A program made the translations under genes and the position numbers. The notes beneath the pieces are model-generated. The model ran no database searches. It had not been told where the DNA came from and saw nothing but the letters and a program-made list of their open reading frames with translations. Shown in pieces: positions 32,832 through 42,863 of a stretch of DNA of 64,000 nucleotides; within the stretch, counting starts at the first letter, position 1, and the number at the start of each line of letters is the position of its first letter. Source of the stretch: Ilyonectria destructans (taxonomy: Eukaryota > Ascomycota > Sordariomycetes > Hypocreales > Nectriaceae); contig JAHEWK010000002.1 in the NCBI GenBank assembly GCA_020740775.1, positions 3,410,001-3,474,000 of the forward strand. Direction: 5' to 3'.

Positions 32832-35800
32832 TCACATCCACAGGCAATCCAGACAACCAATGATGACCAACAAAGCGAGCACGCAGGCGGAAATGGAGGG
32901 CTGGAATCGTCCGCTGGAGTTGACTTTTACCATTGGGGGCTCTGGTGAGCTCGTAGTCGAGGGCATGGTGTCCGATGGCACAAACGACGATGCAACAGGA
33001 GGGCCCGATGATATGAAAGTGCTGTCCCCACGGTCATTAAGGTCGTAGGCTTCCGGCTCTGGAACATCTCGAGCTCTCCATCCCGTACCATGTCCAGTGG
33101 GCAATGCTGTAGCCCACGATGATGAACCAGTCCTCTAGAGTGTCATGAGTGTGCCTTCATTGAACCCAACTTTGCCGGGGGCGAACACAGCGGTGGGAGA
33201 TGATCCTCCACCTGGCATAGGTGCCTCCGTGACCACTGGGGCCTGACTCGCTCGGGTGCTGTCGTTTGGTTGCGAAGGCCTTCTAATCGGCCAGATTCTG
33301 TGTTCTGCGGTTACGTCTTCATGATACTCTGATCCAAGGACATCTCGCTTGACTTCGCCTTCGTCACAGTCTTCTTCTGCGGGCCTCGAGGGAGAGTCAG
33401 GGGCATCGGAAGTTAGTGGTCCGGAGGGGGGAGAGACCGGCCCTTGACCCTGGGGAAGCCCGTTAGATGGGCTCGAGATGACTAAAGGTGGAGAATTCGG
33501 CCCGTCGTTGTTCACAGGACACTCGCCGTTACATGTCTGCTCACCCGGGCCTGGGACCTGACTGTCTGGTGGTGGTAAAGGTGCAGATCCGGGGCTGTTA
33601 GGACTTGAAGGAGCCTGATCTTTTCCTGGAGCAGGTCCGCCGTATGTGGAAGGAAGTGCTTGAGGCGATGAAGGCACCACATTGGGACCTGCACCTGTAT
33701 CAATGTTGTGACAGTTCGAGGGATCACTGTCGCATGGGTTGGCAGGACCATCATTAGGCGAAGGCGGAGGGTTCCCTTGCGCGGGTGAAGAAAGATCCGT
33801 GTTGCGTGGAGGCGCATTTGGTGGAGCTGGTAGAATTGTAACCGGATCGGCTCCCGGGGCAGTACCACCTGGATTTGCGGCTGAGCAAGGTTGACCATTT
33901 CCATTTCCTTCTGCGGAGCAATCCCCAGATGCAGGAGATGGGGGTGGTGATTGAGACTGGGGAGCTGTGGGTGGAAGCTGAGCTGGAGGAGAAGATGGAG
34001 ACTGGGGAACTGCAGGAGGAAGCTGAACAGGAGCTGGAGGTGGGGATTGAGACTGCGGGACTGTGGGAGGAAGTTGGGCTGGAGGAGGCAGCTGAGCCGG
34101 AGGAGGCAGCTGAGCTGGAGGTGCTGATGGAGACTGGGGGACAGCTGGAGGAAGCTGAGCAGGAGCTGGAGGAGAAGATGGAGACGAAGATTGCGGAATG
34201 ACGGGAGGAGATTGGGGTTGGGCAGGAGAGGATTGGGGGGGATTGGTCGAAGGGCAAGTTCCGTCATTGAGGCCGTCGGGGCAACCTGGAACGCCTGATG
34301 CGGGAGCCGGGGGAGGGGGTAGAGAATTGGGGACAGGCCCTAAGCCACATGCTTGACCTTCAGTCACTCCGGGGCAATCCGTACCATCACCAGCGGACTG
34401 GGGTGAATGAGGCGAAGGTAGCGAAGGTGGTGAAGGAGGTTGAAGTGGTGAGGATGGAACAGGAGGCAAGGAAGCGGGCGCCTGCGCCTGAGGACCGGCG
34501 TTCGGCTCACAACCTTGGCCAGAATCAGACTCGGGACAGTGTCCAGCAGGTCCTGATCCAGGTATCTGAGCATTCGGAGAAGCTTCAGTACCGCCTCTTG
34601 GGTCTCCGTTACTCGTGGCGGCGTTAGGATCGATACCATTGCCGTTGGGGGGGGCTGGTCCAGCAGCTGGTGCGCCAGCACCCACGCAGGGAGAATCTCC
34701 AACATTTCCTGAACATCTTGCGTCATTTGATGCTGGGACGGGCATCGGGACGGGCAAAGGAACCGGAAGGCTGGAGGGCAAAGGAGCAGGCCATGGGCCC
34801 TGAGGTGCTGGGGGAGCTGGTGGTTGACAGTTTTGCGATCCATCTCCAACGCCGGCACATCCGCTGTTGTCTTCATTTCCCAAAGGAGGACCAGAAGGAC
34901 GTGGAGAGACCGACGGCTGCGGAGCTCCTTGGTTTGAGTTAGCACAGTCTGGGCTGCCATTATCGCCGGAACAATTTGGCGACCCGGCTGGTGTCGGTGG
35001 TGGTGTCAAGGGAGAAGGGGCAGGTGCACCAGAGTCTGGGCTGCCAGGTGGATCATCGTCACAATCCTCATCTGTCTGGCTTTGGCCCTGTCCAGCTGGG
35101 TACGTCCCACTCTGATCGGCCGGGCCAGATGAGCCTGGGTCCTGAGCCGGTGGTTGCGAAGCAGGCTGTGGCAGAGGCTGAGCTGGTCCCGAACTGCCTT
35201 GGCCAGAAGTTGGAAGTCTATTGCCGTCTCCTAACCCAGAAGAGGGAGATCCACCGGTACCACCTTGGTTGACTCCGGTTGACGGGCTTTGGTTGGTTCC
35301 AGTTGATGGGTACTCGCCGTTGTTGCTGCCAGCATCACCAAACGGCCCTTGCAAACCCCCACTAGGGCCATTGTTGATCACTCCAGAAGCACCCCCTGGG
35401 TTCGAAGGACCTAGACTCCCTGGCACAGGAAGGGGCTGGATATTTGGTGAGCTCTGGTCAACAGACTGGGCACCTCCAGCTGGATTGGCTGGTGCTGAAA
35501 TAGGGGCCGGCCAAGGTTGTCCACCAGACGATGAATTGGATGAACCGTCGTCATCGCAGTCTTCTTCGGCAGGATTAAACCCATTAGAATCGGTGTTCAA
35601 AGGCAAAGCACCTTTTCCAGATCCTTGGTTTGGAGAACTGGCTGATGGAAGGCCAGGTGGCATGACACCCAGACCAGGCTGATCTTGAGGAGGATATTGA
35701 GGGCCAGTTGGAAGTTGAGGACCAGTGACAGGAGATTGGGGACCAGTGACAGCGGGTTGAGGGCCTGTGGGAGGGTAAGGGGAACCAGATGAGGTGCCAA

Positions 35801-36434
35801 GTCCTGAGCTGGGACCTGGAGCAGCACCTGGAGAGTTTGAGGCAGGGGATGCACCATAGGGAAGTGGTTGGCTTGTTGGAGATGAACCAGAGGATGGAAG
35901 GGATAAGGTAAGAACACCATCAGATCCGGCGGTGCAGTCTACCGAGAGTGTAAACTGGTCTGCAAAGCTAAGCATCCCTGCCTCAGAGCGAGGGGCGATT
36001 GATGTGGGTTGTCGTTGATGAGATTCAAAATGATGAAGTTCGACAGGATGAAGGTTGCTAATGGTAGCACCGAGGCTAGAGCACTCTGAAATAGAGTACG
36101 CGAGAGCAGGGCCATAAGTCTGAGACTTGCAAGAGTTGGTTAGGCATAGAAAGAGGGCCTGTTGACGAGACGGTTAGCAAACGAAGTGATGGAGAGAGCG
36201 CAGTGTGAGGACTTGCCCGCTGTGTGACGATGTCGTTGCAGAGCGTGTTCATGTTGGACATTCCGTGATGACCCATGAGATCACGAGAGCACTCGGTAGC
36301 ACATTCTGCGGCTTCTGTCAGTGGCAGCCCCAATAGCAATGTCCAACACCCTTACCTGGGACAGAAACGTGATGGCTACTCCCACCGCCGGCCAAGCCGG
36401 ACAGTAGGATGCCCGTCGTGAGATGGGACCTCAT
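32832..36434 (-). CDS. CFEM-like, Pro/Ser-rich cell-surface protein
   Basis: Minus strand. Exons 36434-36356, 36314-36217 and 36158 onward; intron 1 is GTAAGG-CAG (41 nt), intron 2 is GC-AG (GCAAGT, 58 nt, CTAAC branch). Together they give a signal peptide (LTTGILLSGLAGGG) and a CFEM-like module with Cys at 31, 35, 52, 64, 69 and 85 (VPEAAECATECS to SISECSSLG), six of the usual eight. About 900 residues of Pro/Ser/Gln/Gly follow, carrying nine or more two-Cys motifs such as CSGDNGSPDC and acidic EEDCDDD motifs, and a Lys-Arg-Asp Kex2-like site near 33345. The frame meets TAG at 33135-33137 (1066 residues). The same frame then stays open to 32832, ending in a Ser-Ser-Gly site and hydrophobic ISACVLALLVIIG, a typical GPI tail. 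I give the span with the tail; a 3' intron or a nonsense mutation must explain the TAG. Confidence 0.75.
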
Positions 36435-36923
36435 CGTCAAACGTGTCGAGGGCAATGGAGAAATGAGAAGCGGAGCAAAATGGTTTGTCGCAACTAACGA
36501 TAGTCACCAAAAAGAGCGTAGCAAGGCAGGGGATCCAAAAACGAGAGCGAAGTCTTGATGAGAGGTGGGCTGTTGAGCTCAAGGTGGAGTTGCGGATGGT
36601 GAAGAGAAGAGAAGAGAAGAGAGGGGAGAGGAGCGAAAGGAACTTGACGACAAGGGCCATTCGAATCAGTTTCAGAGAAGGCGTCGCTAGCAGCGAAGGG
36701 AAGTCGCAGGAGTGGGCTTCTAAAGTGGGAGGTCAGGAGCCAGTCGCTTCATGGCCTCCTTCCGTCTCCAGCTGAGCCCGGATGATTCCCCCAACCTCTG
36801 GCAAGTGGGAGTACCACCTCTTGTAGACGAGAGTCAGCACTGTGTATCACATGTCAACGTCAGGGAAAAGAGGTGCTGGTTCATATCCAAGAAACCGCGA
36901 GTTCATTTTGGGTGGAGGGGTAT

Positions 36924-37920
36924 CTAATAGAACAGCAACGCCAGCGGCTTCTTCTCGTCCACGTATCCGCCCTTGAACTCGTCGAGCGACAAGAACCGCG
37001 CCAGCGGCAACATCGTGTCCTTCATGTCCATAACGCCTCGCTTCTTTTGGTCAATGTGGGAAGCATCCACCACGACGCGCCTGAGGTTCTCGAGAGACAA
37101 CGCTCCTGGTAGGAGTCAGCATCATGGCAGGTGTGTAGGGGGCCATGTCCTGGTGCATTCTTACCGTTTTTGATGAGATCTATCAAGCGGGCAGGTGTGC
37201 CGACGCCGATACCGATGCTGTGCTTGTTGAGGAACTCGACTTGCTCGTCCACTTTCATGTGCTTGGCAAACTGTGGCAATGTCAGTTTCCGCAACGCAGT
37301 GATCTTGCCCAGAAGGACAGGATGAGGAGGAGCTTACCAGTTTACCGACAGTGCTTTCCTTGCGGGAGAATTTTCGGACAGCCCTGTTTCTGGTCAATGG
37401 CGGTTCCGAAGGCGGATTTGCAATTCGGAACAACGGTACCTGGTAATGTCGGCAGCCCTGAGGCCAGCTCCTGCAACAATGAGGGTATGTGGCGCTCCCT
37501 TCCTCTTGGACGTCTTCATCAATTCCTCGGCGCCTGTCGAGAATCTTTCCAGGAAATCAGGATACTTGTCCAGAGTCCTCGACTCCTGCCACGATGTTGT
37601 ATCCCGGATGGTACTGGCTGTGCATCAAGATCAGTAAGAAAGCAAGGCAAGAGCAGGACACGGGGCCTTCAGAGAGACCGCTTACCTGACATGGTCAAAT
37701 CGGAAATCTCGACAGGGCTGAGATCGGTTCCGAACCGGGTCAACTTCTGGGCGAGGTGATCCGCCAAGAGCTGGTTGTCCATGCGGGTGAAGAGCAGGTT
37801 GACGCCAAGCTCGGCGTCAAGAGAGTCATCGTCCGGCGCATTTGCCTTTCTTTTCTTGCTCTTTTTCGGCTGCTGGGCCTGAGCCGGCGCCTCTGCCTGG
37901 CGTTTCTTTGAGCCTGACAT
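36924..37920 (-). CDS. CMS1: Cms1, 90S pre-ribosome factor
   Basis: Five exons on the minus strand: 37920-37686, 37617-37440, 37383-37338, 37270-37165 and 37105-36924, giving 248 residues; every join keeps frame. The N-terminus is basic (KKSKKRKANAPDDDS). It is followed by a helicase-like fold without the catalytic motifs: PHTLIVAGAGLRAADITRAVRKF, then FAKHMKVDEQVEFLN, GIGVGTPARLIDL, and LENLRRVVVDASHIDQKKRG. This is the degenerate DEAD-type core of the Cms1 family, which is part of the U3-containing 90S particle in nucleolar small-subunit assembly. It ends KKPLALLFY. With NOP6 11 kb away it is the second ribosome-biogenesis gene in the window, though the spacing argues against co-regulation. 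Exons 3 and 4 are short (46 and 106 nt). Confidence 0.88.
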
Positions 37921-38417
37921 GGTGATGTAGTCGTGTTGTTGGAGGCTCTCACCGTCCAGGATTTCGCTAAAGAGTGAGAAGGCCGTTAAGAAATTTTAGG
38001 TCGAGCACAGTGCCGAAGCTGGCCATGGCGGGAGTTAGTGCTAGTATTGGCTGGAATGTGGATTCACCGCACCGTATTGTGCACTGTACATCGGTGCCGA
38101 GATCCACTAAGCATCAAGGAAGATGGGATTTTCGACATCGAGTTGGACCGAAATTACGGTTCTCTCGACCTCCGGGATTTTCTAAGTGTTTTGTATACTA
38201 GTCACAATCGAAGATTGCACGTAATCAATCTCTAATCTTTGAGTATCCCAACAGAAGGGACTGTGTATTTTCCCTCTCACTCAAGAGAAATATGTATCAA
38301 GACATAGGCAAGTCGATCTAACCCATCAGATGTCCCAGAACGCCAACTAAAATGCCCAAGCCCAGGCGATCACCATATTAAAACCACCCAAGTCGTTCCC
38401 TCCCTTGTATCTATGGC
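37921..38417. other. Intergenic, CMS1 promoter side
   Basis: About 500 bases between the start of CMS1 and the 3' end of the LSB1-like gene, both on the minus strand. No gene or repeat seen. Confidence 0.5.
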
Positions 38418-39270
38418 TTAGAAAATGCTGTTGACAATGTTGCCACCAATCGTGGCACCGGCACCGAAGATGGCAGCGTTACCCAGCTTCTTGCCAAACT
38501 TCTTGCCCATCTCCTTGCCCTTCTCAGCTTTGTCACCGCCCTCCTGGCCTTGGTTGTTCGACGATCCTTCAGCGATGGCCATAGGTGGCACGTGTGTGTT
38601 GTACGGGCTCTGCTGCGCCGGCGGGCCCCCCTTCTGGGCGGGGTATCCGTACTGCGGCTGGCCCAAAGGCACAGGGGTCTTGTTCTCGTGCTCGACGAGG
38701 ACGTAGTTGCGCGGGAAGATGCCCTCGAGCTTGGTGCGGTCGTTCTGGCCCATCCACCAGTCCTGGTTCATGTACTCGTAGACGTTGATGCGGTCGTCCT
38801 TCTCAAACGAGAGGTCGCGGCCATCCGAGGCGGCATATTGGTACAGCGCGCGAGCCTGGGCGACGACGGGCTTGGCGTTGCGGGCGGGAAGCCCGGGAGG
38901 GGGCGTCTGGTCGTAGGAGGGAGGCCCGGGCGACGGTGAGTTGATCTTGAGGTTCTCGACGGCCTTGGTCGGGAGGGGGCCAGCGGGAGCGCGGGCGGGT
39001 GCCACGGCGGCGGGAACGGGGTTGGACGAGCCGGTTGCGGTGCGAAGGGGACCGGACAACGACGATTCGGCGGGGAGAGAATTGCTGATGGTGTCGTAGA
39101 CGGCGTCGTCAATCACGCCCTTTTCGAGGAGGGTCTCGAGTTCCTATGCTGCCATCAGTACGCTGGTTTCCTGGAATAGGAGCGTGTCATGGGCACAAAG
39201 GGCGACTCACATTCTTGATGTTGCGGAGGGACCGGTTCACCTCGATGATGGTCTGGCGGTCGGCGCTCAT
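38418..39270 (-). CDS. LSB1: Lsb1/Pin3-like SH3 protein
   Basis: Two exons on the minus strand, 39270-39211 and 39143-38418 (GTGAGT donor, ATAG acceptor), giving 261 residues. The N-terminus is MSADRQTIIEVNRSLRNIKN followed by ELETLLEKGVIDDAVYDTI, the conserved helix pair of the family. After a Pro/Ala-rich linker, one SH3 domain spans about 112-170: ALYQYAASDGRDLSFEKDD, then DWWMGQ and GIFPRNYVLV. The tail has proline-rich and Gln/Tyr-rich sequence, a basic KGKEMGKKFGKKL, and the diagnostic ending LGNAAIFGAGATIGGNIVNS. In yeast, Lsb1 and Lsb2/Pin3 bind the WASP homologue Las17, dampen actin assembly, and influence prion maintenance. The glycine-zipper-like tail is unusually well conserved. 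Confidence 0.9.
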
Positions 39271-39783
39271 GATTGCTGGTGGCGGCTGAAGATGAGCGAC
39301 TGTGTTGTTTGGTAGAAGAAGCGGAGTGCTGTGTCAACTTCTGCCCCGGGAAGAGGAGGGAGGATGGAATCTGAAACCGCAACGGGGTCGAGATAAATTA
39401 ACGTGACGGGAGAATGAGTTGGTTGAGAGAATGCCAAGTTCGGACTCGGGTTGTTCGTACCAACTTGTCAGTGTCAGGCTACCTCTCCAAGCCTCCGAGC
39501 GCCCTAAATCGGGGTCTATTGAGGCGGTGCAGCCGCGTGGAACCATCCCGTGCCCCGCCAACTGTGGTTCCGACCCAGCCAATTACAGGACTGCTTGCTC
39601 GTATTGGATCGCCCACGCCAGGAACAGCGTCGATCTTCACAAGCAGACCGCTAACTCAGATTCATGAGATATTAGAAGAACTGCACGTCATGCTCGCGTC
39701 TCTGTATGTAGGAACTCCTCTGATTGATTGATTGTTGTTCATATTGGTTTAACTTCTAAGACACCTTTGGTGACATTTACTTT
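39271..39783. other. Intergenic, LSB1 promoter side
   Basis: About 510 bases between the start of the LSB1-like gene and the 3' end of the methylcitrate dehydratase gene, both on the minus strand. Nothing else seen. Confidence 0.5.
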
Positions 39784-41594
39784 TTACACAAACTTGCTCG
39801 ACTCGACAGTGTACAGGTCGACGTACTCATCCACAGGCGTGGCCTCGAGCTTCTTGGCATCCAGACCCAACTCGACAAGCTCCTTGACTCTGGCCTCGGG
39901 GAAGTGAGGGCCCAGGTGGCGCTTGTACTTCTCCAGGATGACGGGCTTGGCCTCCTCGCGGCGGAGACGGTGGCCCAGAGGAGCCTCGACGACAACCTCC
40001 TCCATGATGGTGCCGTCGTTGAGCTCGACGGTGAGCGCGTTGGAGATGGTGCGCAGGCTGGGGTCATGGTAGTCCTTGGTGAACTGGGGGTCCTCCACGC
40101 ACTTGATCTTCTGGCGCAGGGACTCAACCAGGGGCGAGGTGGCGGCCTCGCCTCCGTCAGTGTAGTCGGTGGCCTCGAGGCGGCCGAAGACGAGCATGGT
40201 GGCGGCCATGTACTGGATGCAGTGGTCACGGTCGGCAAAGTTGTCCATGGGCTTGAACTGCTTGTCGATGATGCGGATGCAGGCCTCGTGTGTTCGGCAG
40301 GTGATGGCCTTGATGTCGGCGGCGGACTTGCCCTGGGCCTTGAGAATGTGGTGGATCTTCTCCGAGGCCTCGACGGCGGTCTGGGAGTGGAACTCGGCAG
40401 GGTACGAGACCTTGAAGAGGACGTTCTCCATGACGTAGCTGCCATAGGGGCGCTGGAACTCGAACTTCTTGCCTCCAAAGAGGACATCGTAGAAGCCCCA
40501 GACGGGGGCGGACAGGACAGTAGGGACACCCTCCTCGCCCTTCATGACCTTGAGAGCAAGGTTGACGGCGCGCTGGCAGGCGTCACCGGCAGCCCACGAC
40601 TTTCGGGACATGGTGTTGGGGGTGTGGCGGTAGGTTCGCAGGCTCTGGCCATCGACCCAGGCCTGGGTGACGGCGTCGGCGATCTGCTTCTCGCTGAGGC
40701 CGAGCATCTTGGAGACGACGGCGGTGGAGGCGACCTTGACGAGAACGACGTGGTCGAGACCGACCTTGTTGTACGAGTTGAGGAGAGCCAGGCAGCCCTG
40801 GATCTCGTGGGCCTTGATCATACCCTCAAGGACATCCTTGACGGTGAAGATCTTGCCGTTAGCCAGGTTGCCGCCGGCCTTGTTGGTGCGGTTGACCCAG
40901 TCAGCGACGGAGAGGATGGCACCCAGGTTGTCCGAGGGGTGACCCCACTCAGCGGCCAGCCAGCAGTCGTTGAAGTCGAGCCATCGGATCATGGCGCCGA
41001 TGTTGAAGGCGGCGTTGACGGGGTCCAGCTGGAAGGGGGTTCCAGGGACCTTGGGGCCGTTGGGGACGATGGTGCCAGGGACGATGGGGCCCAGGAGCTT
41101 GGCGCACTCCTTGAACTTGAGACCCTCAAGGCCGCAGCCGAGGGTGTCCATGAGAATCCATCGAGCAGTGTCGAACTGTTGCGGTGCGTGGTCAGCTTGT
41201 GAATGTCTTCCCAACGGGCGGGGGCTAGTTCGTGGGATCGTGGCGGGGTAGCAAAGCTTCACGGTTCGCGGGGCAATTTCCGGCGCCCAACGCGGCGGCA
41301 CGCGGTGCGGGGGACACTCACAGCAAGCTCCGACTCAATGGGCTTATTGACGTAGTCGGCAATGTCCTTGATCTCAGGATCGTATTCGCGGGCTTGGGAA
41401 GGCATGACGGGCGCGCCAGATGATCGGACGGTGGATGTTGAGAAGGCGCTGTAGGAAGCGGGAGTCGCTGAGCGCGCGGCGCCGATGGAGGCCGAGCCTG
41501 AGCGGGCCACGAGGGGCGATGCGACACGAAGGCCCCGGGGCTGGATGCGCAGCTGCTTGGTGGCCGTCCGGAGACCACGAGTGACGGCAGACAT
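39784..41594 (-). CDS. PDH1: 2-methylcitrate dehydratase, mitochondrial
   Basis: Two exons on the minus strand, 41594-41322 and 41175-39784 (GTGAGT donor, AACAG acceptor), giving 554 residues. The first 60 residues form a mitochondrial presequence rich in Arg, Ser and Ala (LRTATKQLRIQPRGLRVAS). The MmgE/PrpD fold follows: DYVNKPIESELAFDTARWIL across the intron, then ARWILMDTLGCGLEGL, the substrate-site blocks WLDFNDCWLAAEWGHPSDN and AWVDGQSLRTYRHTPN with SRKSWAAGDA, and SYPAEFHSQTAVEA. A C-terminal lid has VELNDGTIMEEVVVEAPLGH. The enzyme dehydrates 2-methylcitrate to 2-methyl-cis-aconitate in the methylcitrate cycle, which detoxifies propionyl-CoA. Length and order agree with the family. A long antisense frame (39904-41202) is a by-product of strong GC bias at third positions here. 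Confidence 0.95.
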
Positions 41595-42341
41595 GGCTCG
41601 ATTTCTTGGGACACGGGGATGCAAGCGGATTGTCTCCTCTACGCCCGTGACTGATGATTGCGGGAATGGAGGGGGACAAGGAAACGAGGGTATCACGGTG
41701 GTTTCAAGCAGAGCAATCCCTTGGAAGGCCTCCCCGGGCGAGATAGTATTTATTGCGCTCGGCTGTAGGGGAAATCCTTTGCCGTGGGTTACCGCGAAGC
41801 TACCCTCGGCTAGCCGCCGGTCCCCAGCAAAAACCCCAACCGCGCAGGCTTTTTTTGTAGCAGCCGTGATGGGGGAATTGGAATGTGAGATTGGCCCGGT
41901 TCCTCGCTGTGGGTTTTGTGGCCATGGGGTAAAGCGGCCTGGTTTGGGTTGAGGTGAGGGGAAGAGGGGACGATCTCCGACCGAGAGCCAATGGATTAGA
42001 GTCCGACCGATGTCGCTGAGCGAGGCTGCACGATGCCCTTGCTATCAGGACACGACGAGTTTACCGAAAACGTGCCGCGCCGTCCTTTCACAAGGGATAG
42101 TCACTTAAGTTACAGGGCATGGTGTGATGCTCAATACGGCAGATGCCTTAACATTGTCTCCATCTATCTCGGTCGTGATCCCTACCCTACAGCACTTGGC
42201 CACGTTCTGTCAGTGTTGAGAAAATGGCACCGATCTGTTCACGCAGTCCCATGGCGATGGCTCTTCTCTTCTCAACCGCAGGAATTGTATGCCCCACCGC
42301 TTAGTTGACTTGCTGCCCATCGCATCTACTTTGGGCCTTGG
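41595..42341. other. Intergenic, methylcitrate dehydratase promoter
   Basis: About 750 bases. The first 300 are the promoter side of the minus-strand dehydratase gene, including a possible CCAAT element (ATTGG on the plus strand near 41877). No gene seen. Confidence 0.4.
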
Positions 42342-42863
42342 TTAGATCACAGCCTCAAAGGGCTGCCAGCCGTTGGGGACCTTGGGGTTGTAAAAGCGGT
42401 TCGAACCGAGGTAATGGACCCTGTTAGTCTAAGCAGTCGCTCATGCACGATTCATCCCCAAGCGAATATCCTTCCCAAAGGGTCCAAATGTCCGTAGATC
42501 CAGTTCGTGATACAGTGCCTGACATGTAACTTCCCCGGCCTTGTGTACAGCACATGTCTTGGATGCCATCACTTGCTCATATCGTCAATTGAAACCAGAC
42601 GCATCTGTCAACGTCACCGCGTTAGAGTTAAGAGGCAAGCCGAGTTCCATACCTAGGCTGTACCCCAGGTTCCCCTCCCTCAGAATGGATCCCCCACTGG
42701 TCGCGTTGGGATAAGCCGATCGGGCACCCCTGGAATCCGGGGTCCGCTCCTCCGCCCCCGAGGTCGTTCGGCACAAGCATGGCTCGTGGCTATCTTTCGC
42801 TGATGCTCGGAGGAGATGGACGGACATACGACCTCTCAACCGACCTCCGATGGGCATTCTCAA
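42342..42863 (-). pseudogene. Probable gene fragment, frames disrupted
   Basis: Minus strand. A terminal exon-like segment reads VHYLGSNRFYNPKVPNGWQP and ends in TAA at 42342-42344, preceded by a perfect intron 3' end (CTAACAG). Just upstream, another frame reads KTCAVHKAGEVTCQALYHEL then DLRTFGPFGKDIRLGMNR before a TGA. The two cannot be joined in frame with a normal-length intron: the only nearby GT leaves 28 nt. Further up, the same frame passes TGA 42585-42587 into weaker text, while a second frame has LVPNDLGGGGADPGFQGC. The pattern suggests a gene with frameshifts or several missed introns. Family unknown. Confidence 0.35.

Noticed and set aside
34298..34627. Plus-strand frames rich in Glu and Val across 33.8-35.7 kb
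   Set aside because: Antisense of the Pro/Ser-rich repeat protein; repeats keep several frames open.
36600..36640. AGAGAAG repeats upstream of the CFEM-like gene
   Set aside because: Ordinary purine-rich promoter tract, too short and irregular to list as a repeat element.
39904..41202. 432-codon plus-strand frame
   Set aside because: Antisense to the methylcitrate dehydratase exon; its Gly/Val/Asp-rich text is what strong GC bias at third positions produces on the opposite strand.
42395..42415. GGTTCGAACC-like sequence as a tRNA T-arm
   Set aside because: No matching acceptor or anticodon arms around it, and the bases belong to a coding-like segment.
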